NCBI GenBank assembly: GCA_034440575.1
Contig: JAOTOL010001469.1
Coordinates: 124,001-188,000, forward strand
Direction of reading: 5' to 3'
DNA length: 64,000 nucleotides
DNA from: Imbricaverruca yamaguchii
Taxonomy: Eukaryota > Arthropoda > Thecostraca > Neoverrucidae
The notes under the pieces are model-generated. The model was not told where the DNA came from, made no database searches, and saw only the letters and a list, made by a program, of their open reading frames with translations. Below, piece by piece: positions 46,990 through 57,873 of the stretch. The translations under genes and the position numbers were made by a program. Within the stretch, counting starts at the first letter, position 1. Every line of letters begins with the position of its first letter.

Positions 46990-48000
46990 AGAAAGCAAGG
47001 ACTGGAGTGTTGTTTCAGAGTTGTTCCTCAGGGATGGCAGCAGCCAGCTGCACCTAATAAATACCAGCAGCTGTAGGTACCTTTAGCTAGCAGATAAAAA
47101 CAGGGATAGTATACACTGACATAAAATGGCTGTATAAATGTGTTCTACCTAAATACCACAATGCAAGCTCCCCCTAACCCATACAACAAAACATGGATAA
47201 TGCCACATTATGTACCTGAATTTCTGGTCTCAGAACTTCGAATACTTTTGTTTCTGCCATATCTACTTTGTGGTCAGGATCACAGTACTTCGTAGCCTTA
47301 TGGTCTTTAGACCATTTCTTCAGCTGAAGCAGGAACATTAGCATATTCCCACGGACTACTTCACACTTCCTCAATCAACAGCATGGTGTTGAATGTGCCA
47401 TCAACATATAGCCAACCACAGGGTGCACAAGCATACTGCTTTCACTGCACTTTGGTCTAGTTCTGGTATGTGCACTGCACTTTGGTCACAAGGTTCATAA
47501 AATGGGATTGTAGCTGAGGGGGTGTCGCTTGCAACCATTCTTAAGAAGGGGTAATTTCTGCAATCTGTAAATCTTCAGGAACTATTCCTTGAACAGGATG
47601 CATTGTAGGACTCTCAATGGAGTGGGTAATTCGCAGGGAACATTAAGATGGATACCAAGAGGTCCTGGCAAAAAAAAGAGTTTAATCTCATTATCTTAGC
47701 TTCCACTCCAGTTGGCCAGTGTACAAAATGTCACAGGTTGCGATGAGATCTCGGGCGTGCAGACACAAATTCAAGCGTGCACTCAGGTGTGCAAAAGGTT
47801 TCCAGGAGCGCACCAGGCGGGAAGCCCGTTTCCCCGGAAATGGACGAACACCAACCGTTGAAAAGGCGAGGGAACCGGTGTATTAGAGCGTTACATAAGT
47901 GGTCGAGTGCAGCATTGTGATGGTACTCCACCAAAAAAGTAATCAAATTAGCGACGAACTTAACGAAAGGAACAAAAGAAAGAATGTCTTTTGAGTGGTG
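46990..48000. other. Intergenic DNA, nothing recognised
   Basis: Short frames only, with no recognised family. Confidence 0.4.
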
Positions 48001-48004
48001 ATGG

Positions 48005-48075
48005 AGTCCTAATAATCGTGCCATTCATCCTAATAATCGTGTCATTCATCCTAATAATAGTGCCATTCATCCAAA
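48005..48075. repeat. 21-bp tandem repeat, three units
   Basis: CCTAATAATCGTGCCATTCAT repeated three times with single-base changes. Confidence 0.85.
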
Positions 48076-48480
48076 ATATCGCGCCAGGTCTCGAAAAATG
48101 ACGGAGCCGCCGCAACGTCGCGCAGGTACCCCGGAGACCAACCTAGTGTTCTAAAAGATCGACCGGTTTTGGATACCTTATCGGGCGGAAAAAAAAGTTA
48201 TGGAATCGTCCCAATCGTTCAAAATATCAGATGTCCAATGAAGAGCATAACCCAAGAATCGCGTAGGAGCCCCAAAAAGACGGACTGCAACCACCAAATA
48301 TACTGGGTCTCAAAAGGTCCTTCCAGGTACCTAGGCATCGCGAAAGGTCCCCAAAATTTCGCTTCAGTTACAAAACACCGGGGTACAAAAAAATCCAATG
48401 AAACCTTGCGCTCAGCATTTCATCCTGTATCCCGAAAGATAACGAACGCAGCCCGGATAATCCAACCTGGAAAAAGATTA
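48075..48480. repeat. Degenerate GG-CCC-AAAA-TCGC words
   Basis: Loose recurrence of CCCC(A/G)-AAA-GA/TCGCG words resembling the decayed region at 2800-4000. Units are too diverged for a consensus. Confidence 0.3.
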
Positions 48481-49990
48481 AATGAACCCATAATTAGCTG
48501 GCACGTCGCCACAACTTTCGCACACCTGCACACCTACCCTACACATTTGTCGTATACGCCACACTTCGTGTCATGGATGTTAATTTCCGAAAGTTATTCC
48601 GGAAGAGCTACATAGAGGCGATGGGTGGATTTAAATGATTCGGAGGGCCCACCCTATGTGGTCACATGCTGAAGCTTGAGGTTATTGGGATGGAGAGGGG
48701 TGGCTAACATTGGGTGGTCAAGTCCCCCATCAAAAGTACATGAATGCTTCGAACACTTTCGCCGTTTTTGCCGTTTCCGCTGGTCCCTTACGTTCTGCTA
48801 ATTGATGCCATGTGATGGTCCTGTACCCATGGCTGGAGATCTTGGATGGGCTGGGGGCAGTGGCTGTCCGGATCGCTTGGTATCATTAGCAGGGCACCAA
48901 TCTGAATCCCTAGGAATCACTGGTGCCCTGCAAATATTAAGTTGCCACTTTCCCTATCTAATATGAAAATATGTCCCAAAAGTAACTGGACCCCATGGTT
49001 TAGTGATATATATCTAGCCTTGCCTGTGTCACAAATAAGGTCATGACATGTCTCACATTGGGACATGCTTATAAAATTATATTTTAATTCCAAGACCTTT
49101 ATCTTCTTACATTTTCATGTGGAGAGGAACTTCAGATACCAGCTTTGAAGTACCTCATCTTTTTGTTTGAGTATGTATAGTTCACGAACAGAAACTGATG
49201 CCAGGACCATGTATTCCTCAGCGTTTGGCAGTAATCAGACTGGCCCCAGCACAGCCCACACCCTCCCAGGTCAACTCGACACCGCTCCCGCGTTTCCGAC
49301 AACCCTGACCGCTGATTGGTTCATCCCGCACATGCCCCACCACGCCACGTATCCGGCCGGCCCGACCCGGTCACGAGGTCGCCGCACTGGATTATTCATC
49401 TGCTGGCATCCTGGGGCTAGTACCAGTGCCACCTCACATGCAATCTCACTACAGCTCTCAGATTGGCTAACAAACCAATGCACTGGTCGGTATTCTTTTA
49501 GAGCCTGCTGCATTTTCCCCATCTACTCGTGTTTTTTTTTCAGGCCAGGCACGTTTTTTGAGACTCTGTTGGTGTTCATGGCTTGATCTCATTTTATGAC
49601 CCCACAGTATTTTAGGGCAAATATTAAAAGGCCCTGATGTGTGCTCTGAGGGCCTGGCATCTTTTAAGGGCCTCTGACTAGTTTCTGAGGGTTCCTGGTA
49701 TGGTTATTTGGGGCCCCACACACATTCTACATTTCCATCCTTTTTTAATCTGAATGTGATTCATTTTTCAGGGCTCCAGTACATACTCCACCCATGTCAG
49801 AGCCTAAAATGTGATCAAGTGTTCCATCAAAAGGTTCCTACTATGTTGGTGCAGCCTGGGAGGCACCATCTTTGCCTTGGTCCCACCAACTTTTTGCTCT
49901 CTTGGTATGGAACCACATGGGGTGGTCTCACCAATGAAGTTAGCAAGGCTGGTCACTATAATAACTTCCAGCATTATGCTCATTATACCT
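48480..49990. other. Intergenic DNA, nothing firm
   Basis: GGGCCT-type words recur between 49610 and 49700. No gene recognised. Confidence 0.35.
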
Positions 49991-49992
49991 AG

Positions 49993-50008
49993 GTGTGTGT
50001 GTGTGTAT

Positions 50009-50056
<48 letters not shown>
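49993..50056. repeat. (GT)n-(TA)n microsatellite
   Basis: Sixteen bases of GT followed by about 45 bases of TA. Confidence 0.94.
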
Positions 50057-50058
<2 letters not shown>

Positions 50059-50059
50059 C

Positions 50060-50778
50060 ACAAAAATGAACTGTATATTTGGATGGCATCTTTTTCAGCA
50101 GTACTAGCTTGAAGAGGAGAAAACAAAGTGCAAAATGACATGAAATATGGTGCAGCATGTACTCTAAAAATTACACATCTCACAGGTAGTAGAATATGAC
50201 TGACATGACATGATTTGAATACATCACATGATGTTGATACAATTTGCATGATTGACATGGGTACTCTATGAATTAACAGGAAATGAAAAACACCTATTTC
50301 ATATGCCTACTCCAATGCACAAAATCATAACCATCTGCTATGACATTGCAATAATAGTGTGTAGCTATTTGCTGTGCTTTGATCACTTTGTTTGTCTACA
50401 AAACAATAATTTGTCAGTAGACCAGGTAGGCTATGTTTGGTTGGTTTTTCCATTCCTCATTTGTATATTGGGTAGTTCACTACACACTTCATGCACATTC
50501 ATGGGTAATGACAGCACCCACACTGCATCTTTGGTGGGCCACAGTATTGTGAAATGTCCTGAGCAGTGTGAGTGTTCAACCCAGACATTTGGAACCAAAA
50601 GCTCAGTGCCTTAACCAGTTGGTTTGGATAGGTTAGGTTAATTTAAGTTTCTTAGTTGACAAATTTATGTTTAGAAGATTACCTTTTACATTGCAAATTG
50701 TTTTTCTTTAATGGCAGGTTGTGTTAGGATAAGTCAGGCCTGGACAATAGCGGTCAGCTGCTGAGTTGCTGGGATGTC
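50060..50778. other. Intergenic DNA, nothing recognised
   Basis: AT-rich. A GGTTAGGTTAATTTAAGTTT word near 50630 recalls the CCTAA-bearing dispersed repeats. Confidence 0.35.
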
Positions 50779-50960
50779 ATTTAGTTAGTTATTTGGACTT
50801 TAGGAGTCACCAGCTATGGTCATGGTTGGTGACTATGGTAACTATGATCATGGTTGCACCTATGAGATGTTGTTTAGCTACATGTACAATGTGTGGAGGT
50901 TGTGATTCATATCAGCCATCTATCTATGTGTGCAACAAGTCAACCAAGTGCAGTACCTAA
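50779..50960 (-). mobile_element. SINE 3' remnant
   Basis: TTAGTTAGTTATTTGGACTT, TAGGAGTCACCAGCTATGG and TCATGG: the SINE tail core with its TTAG tail, then possible body. Confidence 0.55.
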
Positions 50961-51179
50961 TTGTTAAGACAATGGAAAGAACAGCTTTTTGTGAAAAGCA
51001 ACCATATATAACACAGATGTCTTCATATTTGGACATCAGATATCTCCCACTGGAGCCTGCCTTGCATGGCAGAATATGCACCTAAATCATCCTTGACATG
51101 TGAATTTGGCTGCAGGACACTCAGGGATTGGGCAATTGATTTGGAGCTTTGCTATGTTAGACTTCTTTTTTAAACCTTA

Positions 51180-51300
51180 TGCTGTTATATAACTCAAGGC
51201 CTGTTTTTGCTGTGCCTTTCCTCATGAACTGAAATGTAAGCATTTGCACAGAACATGAGTCACCCCATCACCTTAGCCATATTTATAGACATCACATTCA
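51180..51300 (-). repeat. Dispersed AT-rich CCTAA family, minus copy
   Basis: GAAATGTAAGCATTTGCACA, GAACATGAGTCACCCCATCA and CCTTAGCCATATTTATAGAC match the minus copy at 11510-11690. Confidence 0.7.
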
Positions 51301-51654
51301 AAATATAAATTCCAACAAGTGTAAAGCACCCCAAGGCACAAATCTGCCTATTCACCTTCTTCATATTTGTGGTATTTATCAAATTTGAACCATCTTTTAT
51401 GTAGTATGAATGTAGTCAACAAGAATTTGAAATGTGATCAAAAACGAATTTGCTTTCATGTACCCACTTTAAGAATACTTTTTGATTGTTATATTTGTCT
51501 ACTAGGTACCAGCCTGCTTAGTTCTCTTTGAAATTTCAACACCTTCCTGGCAAGCCTTATCAGTAGCAGGGTGAGAAATAAGGCACTTTTCAGATTTATA
51601 TCTGAAAACATTTTTGCACTCCAGGTTCATACTCAATAGGATGGATGTATGTGG

Positions 51655-51745
51655 TGGTGGCGGATCGGATTTTAGGGGTGCGTCAACATTTAGGGTCATT
51701 TTGTGCCCATAATCTTGTGGTCATGGTCATGTCAACCAATTGATG
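51655..51745 (-). mobile_element. SINE 3' remnant
   Basis: GGATTTTAGGGGTGCGTCAAC followed by a GTGGTCATGGTCATG region, the same 3' core as the SINE at 39061-39354. Confidence 0.5.
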
Positions 51746-51801
51746 CAAGGAATTTCTTATATGGCATAACTATTAGCAACTTTGAATACATGGTTAATGG
51801 C

Positions 51802-52082
51802 AGTGCCCTAAAATTACTTTGCCATTAACTATCTGGATGAAGGAAGAAGTTGCTTGGGAATAGTGAAAGATTGGAAGAAAATAAAGGATTGTCACTTAAG
51901 GATTAAAAAGCAGAATGCCTTCCACTTCAGTTATATGCATTTTACATTATTTAGCAGTCATGTGCATAATGTCTACCCATACATCATGTGACAAAATGGT
52001 AAAAACCTAGAATGAGGATGAAATAGCACAACTCCATTAACTGTGAATTTCCAGGCCACATGGTGAATTATTTTACACTGGT
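51802..52082. repeat. 280-bp dispersed repeat, copy 2
   Basis: Direct-orientation copy of 40680-40958. Both end at TTTTACACTGG. Confidence 0.9.
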
Positions 52083-52089
52083 TAATGGT

Positions 52090-53300
52090 GTCATACTGCA
52101 AACACAGGACCTTGAATGATCCTTTGCTTTGCACACACTTATCACATCTGACTGAAGTATGCTATAGGAGTTGGGTTCACATTATGTAGGCTGCATAGGT
52201 AGGAATGCACTCTGAGCTGAGGGTGAAGTGTGAAACATTTTTGTTGTGATGGTACCACAAGACAGTCTCTGTCTTGTGGTGTCATTCATTGTCCACTTCT
52301 TGACAAGAAGTTCTTGCTCCTATCCTTTGACACTTGACTCGACAAAACATGGCGATGTATATTACTTATGCATATTAGCTACATAGGTACTGACTACATA
52401 TGCTTTGCCCATCGGTTACCAGTAAATGGATTTCATGATAAAAAAATAATGTCCATGAAAATGTACTCTAAAAGGAGTATGCATGCACTCTTGACTGCCA
52501 ACCCAGAAAATAATTTGCCCACTCAGGTCAGTAGGTAACGCTTAAACTATTATGGAGAAATAGGTCGTGCCACACCCGTTAGGTGACAGAAACCCCCAGT
52601 TTGTGTTTTTCCTCCTTGAACATCAACACCAAAGCAGACGATGAATAGCAAGTGGTGGATATGAAACCAGACAAACCCAGGCCAAACCAGATAGAAATAA
52701 CGGTAGACAAAGATTTAAGCACCATGCGAAGACCGTGATAACCATTTACGCACCCTTCGATGACGGCTCCACCCGGATACCGGGAGAAATCCTTGTTTGA
52801 AGTGATACGGAGAAGAAAAGTAAATGGTGAGTCGCGCAAGAAACGTCGATAGCGCGCGTCAGATTACGCCCCTTTTAGGATACCGATATTACAGATTACT
52901 AATTTTAAAATCCTGAAGTATTTAATGTTTCGGTCAATGCGAAGGACACATAATTCTATAATTTTTGGAGAAACATCTTAAGGCCACATTTTAAGTTTAA
53001 GAATTAATAATTAAGTAAGAATTAAAGATACAATTAGTTTATATCAAAAACAATAAAGTAAATACTTCATGCAATGTAGAAAATTATCTAGGGAAATTCA
53101 TAAGCGCTGAAGCAACCAGCCAATCTTATCCTACTTTGTACTAAAGTTTTCCAACATAGCATATGTAGCTATTTGTCAGCAACTAATATGTTGGAGCATC
53201 ATATTTTGATTCCGAATTCTTGTTGTCAAAGCTTCATTATCCGAATAAACAAAGTAAACATGAGCGTTGTCACGGTCTTGGAGATAAGCATCCCCTCCGA
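52090..53300. other. Intergenic DNA, nothing recognised
   Basis: AT-rich, with no coding or RNA feature recognised. Confidence 0.4.
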
Positions 53301-53346
53301 GAACATCGTGAAATTAGCATTACGCAATGCTAATTTCACGACGTTC
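53301..53346. repeat. 21-bp stem hairpin
   Basis: GAACATCGTGAAATTAGCAT(T) and its near reverse complement AATGCTAATTTCACGACGTTC flank the loop ACGC, with one mismatch in 21 pairs. Confidence 0.88.
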
Positions 53347-53529
53347 GTGATTGAGAAAATCACCATGTAGAGAATCTACAATATATCCATGTGAAGCCAT
53401 AGACTTACGTCTATGACAAATCATGAATTTTTTCATCCGTCGTTCTGATCCAATTTCCGTGGTGATACCCTGGACGGTAAGGATAGTCGCGATCCGTCCT
53501 TTTATCGCCCAATGTCTTTACCAACTGTA

Positions 53530-53910
53530 TACACACCCAGCGAGCAGGCCGACAGCGGCCCGATGCTCGACCCTACGTTGGGCCGATGTCTGGATGCTGG
53601 CGACCCGCTGTCGGCTAGAGAGTGGAATGTCCGCACACGTCGACATGTAGCCGACGTGGAGCCTGTATCCAAAATATGTGCAATATGCTGTTGGGACGCT
53701 AGCGACCCGTCGGTGGCTGGTGAAGGAAAGGTTGGACAACGACCCGATGTCGGCTGGCCGCTTTTGATATGCCGAACTAAACCAGACATATGTTTCTAGG
53801 TCAGTTTGCTGACGTCGGGCCGAGAACGGCCTGATGTCGGCGGGCCGCTTACGAGATGCCGAGCTGGCCCCGACACATGCCAACAGCGGGCCAACATCGA
53901 CATATTTACT
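53530..53910. repeat. GC-rich degenerate palindromic-word region
   Basis: Repeated GGCCGA(T/C)GTC, GGCCCGATG, CCGATGTCGGC and related words on both strands. It is probably the inside of a non-autonomous transposon. Frames on both strands arise from this composition. Confidence 0.5.
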
Positions 53911-53919
53911 GGGCAGTTA

Positions 53920-54715
53920 CGAGAAAGCAGCATATCCAAGCATGCCACCTCCAAGGTCAACGCTTGACCTCGGATAGAGACAAACACAAACATTGCGTCC
54001 TATGATAAATTACGGGGTACAGAATAACATTCTCCCGAACACGTATATCGAATGGATATCAGCGTAGAATAATGTCCCATCGAGCAAGGAAGCAGTACAT
54101 TCGAACATGTGACCTTAAAGGTCAACGTTTGATCTCGGTTCAGTATTGGTGAAATTCATAAGATTACCGTGGTTCGCTGGGGTACCGTAGGTGGGCCAAA
54201 CGAAGCATTAAATGTACACCGTCTTAACTCTGGTGCATGCACAATCCATACAAGGAACAGCACCATGTGTGACCTGACCTCCATCGGTGACATATTTCAT
54301 AAGGTAGCTTCAGCATCCTATTTGGAAGCGCATATTTTTCACTAATATTCATGTGTTCACCAATATCCTATTCGTCTGCAAATTTGACACAACATTCGTT
54401 GCCGTGTCCGTATATGCATCACAACACGATTTTTGCTTTTACTAACCCTTCGCCCACAGAGACCAAAAGGTCAACGAGGTAAAATCCGTAATACGAGGTC
54501 AACACCGCACAACTTGCCGAAAATTAACTTCCTAGAATTTTGCAAACGCATGTGCGACTGTCATCAAGGTGGCACGCAGCACACCAAATCGCCTTGGTCA
54601 CTCAAGGTCACAAATTAACCTCAGGTCAACGAATACTTAAATATTGTGTTCTATGGGAAAATTGCGTGGTATGGAATAACATCATGAATACATGTATTGG
54701 ATGGATGCATGAACC
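53920..54715. repeat. Two copies of an AGGTCA-rich dispersed block
   Basis: The blocks at about 53943-54060 and 54585-54710 share the order CAAGGTCA, then GTCCTATG/GTTCTATG, then GGGGTACAGAATAACAT / GTGGTATGGAATAACAT, then TCGAATGGAT/TTGGATGGAT. Several more AGGTCA words lie between and around. Confidence 0.6.
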
Positions 54716-54719
54716 ATTG

Positions 54720-55600
54720 CAAATGTATGTGTGCTAACTCATGGAATTTAGTAGAATATTGCTGAAATTATCAGTTACCAAAGAATTTAGGATACTTGTC
54801 ATTTGGAAAATTTTGTTGCGAACGGCAATGAATCGGTGTCCATGAAGGGGTCATGTTGCTGGACGTGCTCGGTGTACGTGCTATGTATGCTATTACCTGC
54901 AAAAATAAAGTATATAGAATGAGTCACTATTATTCATTGTCCCGTAAGTAAATTTAGTGGCATGAGTAAAACCCACCTTGGTGACCTGAGATCAAACTGT
55001 GACATTGAGGATCACGTAATTCAATGGGCTGCATCTTTGATGGACAACGGACATTTGAGCGTTGGAACCATTGATTTAAATCGAATACTTGGACTTTATC
55101 CGATGTCCCGTTTTTTAAACTAGAATGACCCTTCTTGACCTCTGGTGATCAAATTATTTGTTCTACCGAAGAACTGTTCTTTGCCTTCCCTTGGTAAGCG
55201 ACAAAGATGGTATCATGAAAATACGAACGAAGTCGGAGAGCATGCGAATAAGATGCTAAATGCCAATGCGAATGCGTCGCTAATATCATTTACATAAAAT
55301 CGACGTCTGTCAAGCTGAGGAGATACTTCTACCATTTAATACCTCAAACTACAAGGTGATGAACATTAGATCGTGTAATCCTCATTTGACCTGCACACTG
55401 AACAATGCAGGTATCGGAGTGGCACCACATAAAATAGATTTGAGGATGATCGTCGATGGCTAGCTGAAGTTTCAGGAGCAGACAGAGGTCGCAGTTTCCA
55501 TAGTGTCCAGGATGCTGGCAGTAGTGGGGCGCTCTTTCGCCAACATCGACAGGGGCACGCCTCCATTATTCCCCCCTGGTGAGGCCAGCACCATTCATAC
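54720..55600. other. Intergenic DNA, nothing recognised
   Basis: It shares one short block (GTGACATTGA near 55000) with 57440. Confidence 0.35.
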
Positions 55601-55626
55601 TTTGAGAAGCTGAGAATCCTGAAGCT

Positions 55627-55990
55627 GTGTTCGCTCCATTATTCGCGTTCAGCCGGGATGATATGAAAGCGGCATTCCAGATGCTGCATGTTGATGACCT
55701 CATCACTAAATCCACATTCAACTCCACGAGAGACTACCAATGGAAGATCAAGAAGCTCCGCACCAGGTCATTCGCCCGACGGCACTCATTCAACCACAGA
55801 ATCGCAAACGATTGGAATGCCCTCCCTGCCGACATTGGTGTCGGCCACCTCTGTAAGTGTATGCAAGCCCAGGCTGCACATGTAATTGGATGGAACAGCA
55901 TACAGTACCACACGACACACAAAGAAGTCCTGGATCAACGGAAAGGGAAAGGGATTTGCATCACTCCAAAAGTGTCAAATCTACCATGAG
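55627..55990 (+). mobile_element. LINE C-terminal fragment, a different family
   Basis: The frame contains LRTRSFARRHSFNHRIANDW followed by NALP, the terminal motif of CR1/L2-type RT proteins, but differs from the family at 8.7 and 57.9 kb. Only the last 100 or so residues are present. Confidence 0.75.
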
Positions 55991-56136
55991 CCCCTGAAAA
56001 ACTCGCCCCCCACCTCACAAAACTCATGTGTGTGTTCCTGGGCCCAGGGATCATTTGCATCGGTTCGAGACACTCTCCAGCCACTAGGGATCCTCTATTT
56101 TCGGCTCAATGACGACCCTAGGATAAATGAACGGAA

Positions 56137-57103
56137 GGACAAATGTACGTATGGCAGATGTACGTCAGCAAGTGTGCGTAAGCAAATGTACGTAAGCGCA
56201 GATGTACGTATGGCGATTATACATAAGTGCAGCTGTACGTATGGCTAATACGTAAGCGCAAGTGTGCGTATGGCAAATGTACGTATGCGCAAATGTATGT
56301 ATGCGCAAATGGATGTATGCGCAAATGTATGTATGCGCAAAACTACGTGAGTACAAATGTACGCATCCGCAAAAGTACGTATGCGCAAAAGCACGTATGC
56401 GCAAATGTACATGAGCGCACATGTACGTTAGCGCAAAGGTAAGTAAGCGCAAATGCACGCAAGCGCAAATATACGTATGCAAAAATGTACGCATGTGCAA
56501 TTGTACGTCAGCGCAAATGCACGAATGGCAAATGTACGTTTGCGCAAATGTACGTAAGCGCAAATTTGGGTATGCGCAAGAGTACATCAGCGCAAATGTA
56601 CGAATGCGCAAATGTACGTAAGCGCAAGTGTAGGCAAGCTCAAAAGAACGCAAGCGCAAATATACCTAAGCGCAACAGTACGTGAACTTAAAAGAATGCA
56701 AGAGCAAATGTACGTATGAGCCAATGCACGCACTTTTAGGCATACGTGCCATTGCGTTTAAACACATTTGGTATATGCTATACGTATATTTGCTTTTATG
56801 TGCATTTCCCATACGTAAATTTGCGCTTAAGTAAATTTGGCATACGTATCTGCACTTACGTGCAATGGCCAAACGCATATCTGCACATACGTACATTTGT
56901 GCATCTGCACTTTTTCGCTTACGTACATTTGCGTTTACGTACATTTGCGCTTACGAACATTTGCGCATAAGTACTTTTGCGCATACGTACATTAGCCATA
57001 CGTACATCTGTGCTTACGTACAAATATCATACGTACATCTGCGCTTACGTACATTTGTTTACGTACATTTGCGTACGTACATCTGTCATACGTACATTTG
57101 TCC
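56137..57103. mobile_element. Foldback-like element made of inverted 16-bp arrays
   Basis: The left arm (56137-56733) is about 37 tandem units near GTACGTATGCGCAAAT. The right arm (about 56740-57103) is about 22 units of the reverse complement, ATTTGCGCATACGTAC-like. The 16-base period holds through most units, and the strand switch falls within about 10 bases at 56731-56740. The outer ends mirror each other: the left begins GGACAAATGTACGTATGGCA and the right, read inwards, GGACAAATGTACGTATGACA. There is no coding capacity; all frames are array artefacts. The architecture matches foldback transposons, which carry long inverted arrays of short repeats. Confidence 0.88.
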
Positions 57104-57600
57104 GGCTACCCTCAATGACCATGTCTATCGGCTCAGGTGCCCCCTTCGTCGACTCATGGCTCTTTGTACCGGCCGGACCATCTTCGCCAGCCCATGGATC
57201 CATTCAACAACCCGTGGTCTCCTCCTCGATGTTCTTTACGTTGGTCCGGACTGCCTGTGCGTCTGCCCGTAGGAATCCGCCGACTCTGTGGTCCTCCTCA
57301 TTGGTTTTGGATCCCCTATGGCCTGGGCCCATTTTGTCAGCCCAGCGGCCTTCAAATCGGCCCTGGACACTCATGGCCACCTGGATCCGCCACTGGATGT
57401 GGCGTGAGTAAGATGAACGTGGGTGACCCAAGACTAAACTGTGACATTGAATACCACTCAATTCAGGGACGGATCCCAAATTTGTCATCATCATCACTAT
57501 ATATTGTCAAATTAGGAGGTCACTTGGGCTTATACAAGGCAAGGCCGTGGTGGGAGGAAGGGCACTTGTCTGGAGCCTAGCTGCGAGAGTACCCAGAGGG
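57104..57600. other. GC-rich DNA with transposon-end words
   Basis: CCTGGATCCGCCACTG near 57380 is the reverse complement of a CAGTGGCGGATCCAGG end word like that at 5227. CAGGGACGGATCC occurs near 57464. No protein recognised. Confidence 0.4.
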
Positions 57601-57649
57601 GGTCATTCGGAATCCGTTGAGAGAGGCGCACCCGAGCAAGCTGAATTGG

Positions 57650-57860
57650 CGTTTTTTATCTCACAGGGGCACGCTATCATTCCAAGGGGGAGCATGCTCC
57701 CCTCCGATGGGGCTTCTGGCTGAAGCATCTGCTGTGCAAGGGGGAGGGAAGTGGATGCACTCGAGTCTTCCCGAAGGGACGCCTTTTGTGAGCTGGACCG
57801 GCGCCACCTTCCTTGAGGGGGAGAGGAGGGAGACGCACCTGCCCCCAATACCCTCGGTAT
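57650..57860. mobile_element. DNA-transposon-like fragment, copy 2
   Basis: ATGCACTCGAGTCT, GGACCGGCGCCACCTT and neighbouring G runs match 5290-5400 in order. It directly abuts the tail of the LINE at 57874. Confidence 0.45.
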
Positions 57861-57873
57861 CCACCATTGACTC

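Noticed and set aside
56165..57272. Long frames with repeated Cys-Ala-Tyr-Val-His or Tyr-Val-Cys-Ala-Asn peptides
   Set aside because: A 16-bp unit cycles through all three frames every 48 bases, so such frames are expected from the array. They invert at the strand switch.
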